DNA from: Pseudomonas triticicola
Lineage (GTDB): Bacteria; Pseudomonadota; Gammaproteobacteria; Pseudomonadales; Pseudomonadaceae
Assembly (NCBI RefSeq): GCF_019145375.1
Contig: NZ_JAHSTX010000001.1
Coordinates: 2,269,001-2,333,000 of the forward strand
Length of the DNA: 64,000 bases
Reading direction: 5' to 3'
The notes beneath the pieces are model-generated. The model made no database searches. It was not told the origin of the DNA and was given only the letters and a program-made list of their open reading frames with translations. Both the position numbers and the translations under genes were made by a program. Each line of letters starts with the position of its first letter. The first letter of the stretch is position 1. This document shows positions 58,160-64,000 of the stretch, piece after piece.

Positions 58160-58783
58160 TTACTTGGCAGTGAACTTGGTGTAGCTGTTGATCAGGTTGC
58201 GATAGTTAGGCAGACGCTCGGACAGCAGATGCGCCAGGCCTTCCATGTCGTTGCGCCAGTCGCCCTGCAGCTCGCAGGCCACAGCGAACCAGTTCATCAG
58301 ATGTGCACCGGCGGCCGACATCCGCGCCCACGCCGCTTGTTGTACGGTGGTGTTGAAGGTACCCGACGAGTCGGTGACGACGAACACTTCGAAGCCTTCA
58401 GCGATCGCCGACAGGGTCGGGAAAGCTACGCAAACGTCGGTCACTACACCGGCGATGATCAGTTGCTTGCGGCCGGTGGCCTTGATCGCTTTGACGAAGT
58501 CTTCGTTGTCCCAGGCGTTGATCTGGCCTGGACGCTGAATGAACGGCGCGTCGGGGAATTGCTCGAGCAGCTCGGGCACGATCGGGCCGTTCGGACCTGC
58601 GTCGAAGCTGGTGGTCAGAATGGTCGGCAGCTTGAAGAACTTGGCGATGTCGCCCAGTGCCAGCACGTTGTTCTTGAACTCGTTCGGCGAGAAATCCTGC
58701 ACCAGCGAGATCAGACCGGTCTGGTGGTCGACCAGCAGGACGACTGCATCATCTTTGTTCAGACGCTTGTAAGGAACGCTCAT
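58160..58783 (-). CDS. Isochorismatase-like cysteine hydrolase (YcaC type)
   Basis: About 207 aa from ATG 58,783 (MSVPYKRLNKDDAVVLLVDHQTGL), with AGGAG upstream; the longer frame is unsupported. Asp19 and Cys118 (GVVTDVCVAFP) are two of the three superfamily catalytic residues; FIQRPGQINAWDN carries Arg84 where many relatives have Lys. YcaC-like proteins form octamers with unknown substrates. It is the last gene of the leftward operon, 68 bp after the amidohydrolase, with a hairpin (58,818-58,840) between. Confidence 0.85.
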   Translation of the reverse strand: MSVPYKRLNKDDAVVLLVDHQTGLISLVQDFSPNEFKNNVLALGDIAKFFKLPTILTTSFDAGPNGPIVPELLEQFPDAPFIQRPGQINAWDNEDFVKAIKATGRKQLIIAGVVTDVCVAFPTLSAIAEGFEVFVVTDSSGTFNTTVQQAAWARMSAAGAHLMNWFAVACELQGDWRNDMEGLAHLLSERLPNYRNLINSYTKFTAK

Positions 58784-58851
58784 GGCAAAACTCCTGGATG
58801 GATGGTTGTTACGGGAGGCGCCGGCCCTGATGCCCGGCGCTTTTTTCAAAC

Positions 58852-60690
58852 TCAGAACGCGAAGCAGGAACAGCCGAACGCGCCCCAGAAACCGGCGAAA
58901 TCGCTGACCGGTGCATTCGACATCCGCGCTTTTTCATGGCTGTGGGTGTGCACGGCGCACGGCCCGCTGCACTGGTGAACCTGCGCTTGCAACGGCGAGT
59001 TCGGGCGCCAGTGGCCCGGGACTTTGACTACCGGCGACCAGTCCGGCAGCACCGGAATCGAGCGCGGGCCGAGGTCTTCGAAGTCGCCGGCGGCGTAGAC
59101 GATCTTGCCGCCGACCACGGTCATCACCGACTCGATCCACTTGATCGCTTCTTCTTCAACGCTGAAGAAGTCCGCGCTCAGTGCCGCCAGGTCTGCCAGT
59201 TGGCCGACGCGGATCTGGCCCTTCTTGCCCTGCTCCGAAGAGAACCAGGCGCTGCCGTGGGTGAACAGTTCCAGCGCGGTGCTGCGTGGCAAACCTTCTT
59301 CGTACAACGCCAGACCGCCAACGGTACGGCCGCTGACCATCCAGTACAGCGAGGTCCACGGGTTGTAGCTGGACACGCGGGTGGCGTCGGTGCCAGCGCC
59401 AACCGGCACGCCTTCGGCGAGCATGCGCTTGATCGGTGGCGTGGCTTCGGCAGCTTGTTTGCCGTAGCGATCGACGAAGTATTCGCCCTGGAACGCCATG
59501 CGATCCTGAATCGCGATACCGCCGCCCAGCGCTTTCACGCGCTCGATGTTTTGCGGGGTGATGGTTTCAGCGTGGTCGAAGAACCACGGCAGACCGTTGA
59601 ACGGAATGTCGCGATTGACCTTCTCGAACACATCGAGCATACGGCTGATCGATTCGTTGTACGTGGCGTGCAGACGGAACGGCCAGCGCTGCTCGACCAG
59701 GTGGCGCACCACCGGTTCCAGCTCCTGTTCCATGGTCTGCGGCAGGTCCGGACGCGGTTCGAGGAAGTCTTCGAAGTCGGCGGCGGAGAACACCAGCATT
59801 TCGCCGGCGCCGTTGTGGCGCAGGTAATCGTCGCCCTGATGCAGCTTGACGCTGCCGGTCCAGTTCTGGAAATCGGTCAGTTCTTCTTTCGGCTTCTGGG
59901 TGAACAGGTTGTAGGCGATGCGTACGGTCAACTGGTCGTCTTTGGCCAGTTGTTCGATCACCTGGTAATCGTCCGGATAGTTCTGGAAACCACCGCCGGC
60001 GTCGATCGCACTGGTCAGGCCGAGGCGATTGAGTTCGCGCATGAACTGGCGGGTCGAGTTGACCTGATATTCCAGCGGCAGCTTCGGCCCTTTGGCCAGG
60101 GTCGAGTAGAGAATCATCGCGTTCGGCCGCGCGACCAACATGCCGGTCGGGTTGCCGTTGCTGTCGCGCACGATCTCGCCGCCCGGCGGGTTCGGCGTGT
60201 CGCGGGTGTAGCCGGCCACGCGCAGGGCAGCGCGGTTGAGCAGCGCACGGTCGTAGAGGTGCAGGATGAACACCGGAGTATCCGGCGCGGCCTGGTTGAT
60301 TTCTTCCAGGGTCGGCATGCGTTTTTCGGCGAACTGGAATTCGTTCCAGCCACCGACCACGCGCACCCACTGCGGGGTCGGCGTGCGATCAGCCTGGTCC
60401 TTGAGCATACGCAGCGCGTCGGCGAGCGATGGCACACCTTCCCAGCGCAGTTCGAGGTTGTAGTTCAGACCGCCGCGAATCAGGTGCAAGTGCGAGTCGT
60501 TGAGGCCAGGGATGACGCAGCGGCCCTTCATGTCGACCACTTGTGTGGCGCTGCCTTTGAGAGCCATGGCCTCGGCATCGTTACCGACGGCAACGAAGCG
60601 GCCGTCCTTGATCGCCACCGCACTGGCCAGTGGTTTTTCCCGGTCTACGGTATGAAACTGGCCATTGAATAAAATCAGATCGGCGCTCAT
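58852..60690 (-). CDS. Amidohydrolase family 3 (YtcJ-like) with cysteine/histidine tail
   Basis: A 612-aa enzyme: beta-sandwich start MSADLILFNGQFHTVD, metal motif GLNDSHLHL (H67, H69), later ligand regions FRLHATYNES, WFFDHAETI and the Asp of GAGTDATRV. It matches YtcJ-like amidohydrolases that cut C-N bonds. The tail is unusual: HQCSGPCAVHTHSHEKARM then FWGAFGCSCFAF at the very end, with two CxxC/CxC-type pairs. No signal peptide. It is the middle gene of the DoxX-ABM-amidohydrolase-hydrolase operon. Confidence 0.88.
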   Translation of the reverse strand: MSADLILFNGQFHTVDREKPLASAVAIKDGRFVAVGNDAEAMALKGSATQVVDMKGRCVIPGLNDSHLHLIRGGLNYNLELRWEGVPSLADALRMLKDQADRTPTPQWVRVVGGWNEFQFAEKRMPTLEEINQAAPDTPVFILHLYDRALLNRAALRVAGYTRDTPNPPGGEIVRDSNGNPTGMLVARPNAMILYSTLAKGPKLPLEYQVNSTRQFMRELNRLGLTSAIDAGGGFQNYPDDYQVIEQLAKDDQLTVRIAYNLFTQKPKEELTDFQNWTGSVKLHQGDDYLRHNGAGEMLVFSAADFEDFLEPRPDLPQTMEQELEPVVRHLVEQRWPFRLHATYNESISRMLDVFEKVNRDIPFNGLPWFFDHAETITPQNIERVKALGGGIAIQDRMAFQGEYFVDRYGKQAAEATPPIKRMLAEGVPVGAGTDATRVSSYNPWTSLYWMVSGRTVGGLALYEEGLPRSTALELFTHGSAWFSSEQGKKGQIRVGQLADLAALSADFFSVEEEAIKWIESVMTVVGGKIVYAAGDFEDLGPRSIPVLPDWSPVVKVPGHWRPNSPLQAQVHQCSGPCAVHTHSHEKARMSNAPVSDFAGFWGAFGCSCFAF

Positions 60691-60730
60691 CGCAGTTCCT
60701 CAAGCGAAAGTGAAAAGAAGCAAACCCCGC

Positions 60731-61357
60731 TCAACGCGGCGAGGTTTCTTGGGAATCGAGGTGTTCATGGGCCTGGCTGGCTTCCAGCCACGGGGTGAAC
60801 AAACGGGTAACCGGCGGCATCACCACGTAGACCACCGAGAGGACGATGGTCAGGGTGATCAGGAACGTGGCGACCACGTAGTTGGACAGAAACGGATGCA
60901 GCGCCAGCAGCGGGCCCCAGATCAGCGGCACCAGCAGGGTGTGCGGCAGAATCACCAACAGGGTGACAACGGCCTGCTTCCAGCGCGGCGGTGGCGAGCC
61001 GGCTTCGGCCAGCGGTGTGAACCAGAATTCATTGACCGGCGCGACTTCGGTCTGATCGCCATCGGCCAGCATCGGTGCGGCTTCAGCCACCAGCGCCTGA
61101 CGCTCGGAGGATTCCAGCCAGCCCTGCATCGCTTCGGTGGAGCTGAAGCGCAATACGCACGTGTAGAAATCCAGACGCCCGCGCTTGCCGCGCACCACGT
61201 CCACACCCAAATGCCCTTCGCGCTGGCCGGCGACGCGCACGATGTTGCGCAGCCATGCTTCATACGCCGATTCGAAACCGGTTTTGACCGAGTGCTTGAT
61301 GATCAACGTGACGGTCTCATCGGCCCCCGGTGCTTGTGAATTGAGGACTTCAGGCAT
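60731..61357 (-). CDS. Antibiotic-biosynthesis-monooxygenase-like domain protein with membrane helices
   Basis: A 208-aa protein. Residues 15-110 look like an ABM ferredoxin-like domain (VTLIIKHSVKTGFESAYEAWLRNIVRVAGQREGHLGVDVVRGKRGRLDFYTCVLRFSSTEAMQGWLES). Two C-terminal helices follow (VVTLLVILPHTLLVPLIWGPLLAL and YVVATFLITLTIVLSVVYVVM). The membrane-anchored form suggests the domain faces the cytoplasm. The reaction is unknown. It overlaps the DoxX gene by 8 bp. Confidence 0.82.
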   Translation of the reverse strand: MPEVLNSQAPGADETVTLIIKHSVKTGFESAYEAWLRNIVRVAGQREGHLGVDVVRGKRGRLDFYTCVLRFSSTEAMQGWLESSERQALVAEAAPMLADGDQTEVAPVNEFWFTPLAEAGSPPPRWKQAVVTLLVILPHTLLVPLIWGPLLALHPFLSNYVVATFLITLTIVLSVVYVVMPPVTRLFTPWLEASQAHEHLDSQETSPR

Positions 61358-61763
61358 AACGCAGCACTCCGGGCAAACGAACAGGAATCGCCAGCCGTCC
61401 GGGCCCGGCGATCAATACGGTGGTGAAAAGAATCAACAGCAACCAGCCAAACTGCCCCTCAGCCACACTCCATTGCGGATGCACGACCAGCAGCGCCACG
61501 AGCAGTACAAAGAGAATAGGCAAGCAGGCCAAACGCGCCAGCACACCGGCGACGATCAGCAACGGGCAGAGGACTTCGGCGAAGATCGCCAGGATCAGCG
61601 TCAGATGGGCGCCAAGATGGAACGGGTCTTCGATCAGTTGCAGCTGCGCGGTGAAGTCCAGCAACTTCGGCAAGCCGTGCACCCACAACAGAAACAACCC
61701 GCCGCTGACCCGCAGGAACAGCAACCCGATGTCGCGCGCCTGTTCATCCCTCGTAGCAATCAT
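61350..61763 (-). CDS. DoxX family membrane protein
   Basis: A 137-aa protein with four helices: IGLLFLRVSGGLFLLWVHGLPKLL, LTLILAIFAEVLCPLLIVAGVLARLACLPILFVLLVALLVV and WLLLILFTTVLIAGPGRLAI. The DoxX pattern R...G...L..HG..KL and EV..P..I..G...R is clear. DoxX proteins are small redox- or quinone-linked membrane subunits. First gene of the leftward four-gene operon; the REPIN array lies upstream. Confidence 0.85.
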   Translation of the reverse strand: MIATRDEQARDIGLLFLRVSGGLFLLWVHGLPKLLDFTAQLQLIEDPFHLGAHLTLILAIFAEVLCPLLIVAGVLARLACLPILFVLLVALLVVHPQWSVAEGQFGWLLLILFTTVLIAGPGRLAIPVRLPGVLRYA

Positions 61764-61882
61764 GACCCGACCCTTTGAATGTCATTGACGAGAATCATGC
61801 CAAGGCCGGGGCGGAAGAAATTGGATGGGTGTGCTTAGTTGCTTTTCAGGTCACTGACGTTCTGCTGCCAGCCACAAACAAT

Positions 61883-62771
61883 GTGGGAGCGAGCCTGCTC
61901 GCGAAGGCGTCAGGTCATTCACATCCATACTCACTGACACACCGCTTTCGCGAGCAGGCTCGCTCCCACAGGGATTGGCGGCGCGCATTCAATTTGCAGA
62001 CCACCACAAAAACAAAGTGGGAGCGAGCCTGCTCGCGAATGCGTCAGGCCAGTCACATCCACACTAACTGACACACCGCTTTCGCGAGCAGGCTCGCTCC
62101 CGCAGGGATTGGCGGCGTGCATTCAATTTGCAGACGGCCACAAAATATTGTGGGAGCGAGCTTGCTCGCGAAGGCGTCAGGCCAGTCACATCCACACTAA
62201 CTGACACACCGCTTTCGCGAGCAGGCTCGCTCCCACAGGGATTGGCGGCGCGCATTCAATTTGCAGACCACCACAAAAACAAAGTGGGAGCGAGCCTGCT
62301 CGCGAATGCGTCAGGCCAGTCACATCCACACTAACTGACACACCGCTATCGCGAGCAGGCTCGCTCCCACAGGGATTGGCGGCGTGCATTCAATTTGCAG
62401 ACGGCCACAAAATATTGTGGGAGCGAGCCTGCTCGCGAAGGCGTCAGGCCAGTCACATCCACACGAACTGACCCACCGCTTTCGCGAGCAGGCTCGCTCC
62501 CACAGGGATTGGCGGCGTGCACTCAATTTGCAGACCGCCGCAAAAACAGTGTGGGAGCGAGCTTGCTCGCGAAGGCGTCAAGTCAGTCAAATCCACACTA
62601 ACTGACACACCGTTTTCGCAAGCAAGCTCGCTCCCACAGGGATTGACGGCGTGCGCTCAATGTGTAGACCGCCACAAAAACAACGTGGGAGCGAGCTTGC
62701 TCGCGAAGGCGTCAGGCCAGTCACATCCACACTAACTGACACACCGCTATCGCGATCAGGCTCGCTCCCAC
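61883..62771. repeat. Tandem array of seven REPINs (period 133-134 bp)
   Basis: Forward REPs (GTGGGAGCGAGCCTGCTCGC or variant) start at 61,883, 62,017, 62,150, 62,284, 62,417, 62,551 and 62,685. Each is followed about 45 bp later by an inverted REP and a conserved linker of about 47 bp. Linkers alternate in type (ACCACAAAAACAAAG at units 2 and 4, CGGCCACAAAATATTG at units 3 and 5), showing that a two-unit block of 267 bp was duplicated. The last inverted REP is mutated (CGCGATCAGG). No gene is credible in 61,764-62,800. Confidence 0.93.
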
Positions 62772-62800
62772 ATGAAAACTGCTCGTGTAATAGAGACCGG

Positions 62801-63724
62801 TTAAAGCGCCGGAATATTCAGCGGCGCCGCCATGAACTGGCTGATCCGCGAGCGCAGCCATTTCTCTGCCGGGTCGTTGTCGTGCACCCCGCTCCACGCC
62901 ATCGACAATTGCGCGGCATCGATCGGGAATGGCGGGTCTTCGGCACGCAGGGCGCAGCCTTCGACCAAGGCACAGGCGGCGTAATCCGGCACCGTGGCGA
63001 TCATCTCGGTACCGGCGAGCAAGGCGCGCAAGCCGCTGAACTGCGGCACACCAAGAACCACCCGGCGGCAGCGGCCGATCTTGGCCAGATCCAGGTCGAT
63101 ATTGCCGCTCAGATCACCGGAGAACGACACCATTGCATGCGGACGCGCGCAATATTCGTCCAGCGTCAGCGGCCCCGGACGGTCGTCGCCGCGCAGCACT
63201 TTGCAGGGAATATCACGCAGCTTCTTGCGCTTGGCATTGGCCGGCAGATCCGTGGTGTAGCTGACGCCCACGGAGATTTCGCCAGAGGCCAACAGCGCCG
63301 GCATCAACAGGTAGTTGGCGCGGCGTACCACCACGACAATCCCCGGCGCCTCCTGCTGAAGCTGGCGCAACAGCGGCGGAAACAGACCGAACTCGGCGTC
63401 GTCCGACAGTCCGATGCGAAACACATCACAACTGCTCGCCGGTTCGAATTCCTTGGCGCGGCTGACTGCGCCGGAAATCACGTCCATCGCCGGTTGCAGC
63501 TCCTTGAGGATCGCCAGCGCCCGCGCCGTCGGTTCCATACCGCGACCGTTGCGCAGCAGCAACGGATCGTCGAACAGATCACGCAAGCGCCCCAGCGCAG
63601 CACTGACCGCTGGCTGGCCCATGAACAGTTTTTCGGCAACGCGGGTCAGGTTCTTTTCGAACATCAACGCTTCGAAAATCACCAGCAGGTTCATGTCGAC
63701 GCGGCGCAGATCGTTACGGTTCAT
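62801..63724 (-). CDS. LysR family transcriptional regulator (NodD-like)
   Basis: A 307-aa protein: MNRNDLRRVDMNLLVIFEALMFEKNLTRVAEKLFMGQPAVSAALGRLRDLFDDPLLLRNGRGMEPT is the NodD/SyrM-type winged helix-turn-helix. The sensor domain follows from about 90 (DVFRIGLSDDAEFGLFPPLLRQL). Its neighbour upstream on the same strand is the metallo-hydrolase gene running off the window. It might control that gene or the operon beyond the REPIN array. Confidence 0.9.
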   Translation of the reverse strand: MNRNDLRRVDMNLLVIFEALMFEKNLTRVAEKLFMGQPAVSAALGRLRDLFDDPLLLRNGRGMEPTARALAILKELQPAMDVISGAVSRAKEFEPASSCDVFRIGLSDDAEFGLFPPLLRQLQQEAPGIVVVVRRANYLLMPALLASGEISVGVSYTTDLPANAKRKKLRDIPCKVLRGDDRPGPLTLDEYCARPHAMVSFSGDLSGNIDLDLAKIGRCRRVVLGVPQFSGLRALLAGTEMIATVPDYAACALVEGCALRAEDPPFPIDAAQLSMAWSGVHDNDPAEKWLRSRISQFMAAPLNIPAL

Positions 63725-63778
63725 GGGCGTGGTTTCCTTATCGGTGTCAGACGCTTTATGCCACTGGCGCTGGGCACT

Positions 63779-64000
63779 TTACTCGATCAACGGCACTTTC
63801 GCCGCGCGTTTGTAAGGGCCGTACTCCACCGGCACCCACTGGAAATGCTTGCCCTCGGCGGCGATGTGGCCGATGCCCGGGAACGGCAGATGCGCTGCCG
63901 TCACCCAGGTCTTGCTCGCGGCCGCAGCACTGAACACTGCCTGCCGACTGGCGATCGCTTGCTGACTGTTGACGTCGAAACCGATCGAGACTTCCGGGTG
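63779..64000 (-). CDS. MBL-fold metallo-hydrolase, C-terminal end (truncated by window end)
   Basis: Translation of the complementary strand gives HPEVSIGFDVNSQQAIASRQAVFSAAAASKTWVTAAHLPFPGIGHIAAEGKHFQWVPVEYGPYKRAAKVPLIE then stop at 63,779-63,781. The AHLPFPGIGH...FQWVPVEY pattern is the end of zinc-dependent metallo-beta-lactamase-fold hydrolases, with AHLPFPG carrying a His ligand. The start lies beyond the window. The gap to the LysR gene is 54 bp, same strand. Confidence 0.75.
   Translation of the reverse strand, partial: HPEVSIGFDVNSQQAIASRQAVFSAAAASKTWVTAAHLPFPGIGHIAAEGKHFQWVPVEYGPYKRAAKVPLIE

Noticed and set aside
58818..58840. Hairpin as a terminator inside the leftward operon
   Set aside because: The T-run follows the stem only on the plus strand, so it would not end leftward transcripts; kept only as an intercistronic hairpin.
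61775..62735. Small open frames on both strands through the REPIN array (reading ...CGSEPAREGV... or ...VGASLLAK...)
   Set aside because: They are translations of the REP sequence itself and have no ribosome sites.
61775..62771. Regular repeats resembling a CRISPR array
   Set aside because: Period of 133-134 bp, palindromic paired cores, conserved linkers rather than unique spacers, and no cas genes. It is a REPIN array.
1..64000. tRNA, rRNA or well-known riboswitch
   Set aside because: No convincing tRNA cloverleaf, rRNA segment or recognised riboswitch was found by reading; a covariance-model search would be needed to exclude small ones.

Overview
The window reads as chromosome of a fluorescent-group Pseudomonas (P. 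fluorescens/koreensis-like). The reasons are strong G/C third-position codon bias, the Pseudomonas REP sequence (GCGAGCAGGCTCGCTCCCAC core) in at least four places, an hcp-vgrG-DUF4123-rhs type VI secretion (T6SS) island, and the families of the metabolic and regulatory genes. I saw no rRNA, tRNA, CRISPR array, prophage or intact insertion sequence. The species call is inference.

Region 1 (1-19,600). The 3' end of an SF1 helicase gene is followed by an accessory T6SS island. A non-coding stretch with long palindromes and a sigma54-like promoter precedes hcp. Then come vgrG, a DUF4123 adaptor gene and a full-length rhs effector (1551 aa) with its immunity gene. Downstream lie about 9 kb of displaced rhs 3' ends, each with a different AT-rich C-terminal toxin tip after the conserved DPLGL cleavage motif and a small immunity-like gene. 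One toxin/immunity cassette (B) occurs twice as part of a perfect 1,655-bp direct repeat, 6,028 bp apart. Cassette C carries a premature stop codon and cassette D is a tip fragment. The plausible logic is a toxin-tip reservoir that can recombine into the main rhs, with retained immunity against sister strains.

Region 2 (19,650-33,430). Housekeeping and accessory genes: a family 2 glycosyltransferase, small envelope or hypothetical genes, an AttEFGH-like operon (ATPase, FtsX-type permease, CrtC/AttH lipocalin-like lipoprotein), an SdsA-like alkylsulfatase, a trio of regulators (AraC divergent from an overlapping LysR-AraC pair), and a phosphoethanolamine-transferase-like membrane protein.

Region 3 (33,817-52,505). 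A long, tightly overlapping exopolysaccharide operon: UDP-glucose dehydrogenase, UDP-glucuronate epimerase, initiating sugar transferase, a CpsD-like ATPase with a degenerate P-loop, Wza-like exporter, Wzc/GumC-like chain-length protein, three glycosyltransferases, Wzy, two deacetylases, Wzx, a glycoside-hydrolase-like protein and three acyltransferase-like proteins. Together they would make, modify, flip, polymerise and export an uronic-acid-containing polymer.

Region 4 (52,640-64,000). A methyltransferase, a RelE/ParE-type toxin-antitoxin pair, a LysR/secreted alpha-beta hydrolase divergent pair, an MscS channel with a cyclic-nucleotide domain, and a leftward operon (DoxX, ABM-domain membrane protein, amidohydrolase, isochorismatase-like hydrolase). 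After that come a seven-unit tandem array of REPINs, a LysR regulator and the 3' end of a metallo-beta-lactamase-fold hydrolase gene running off the window.
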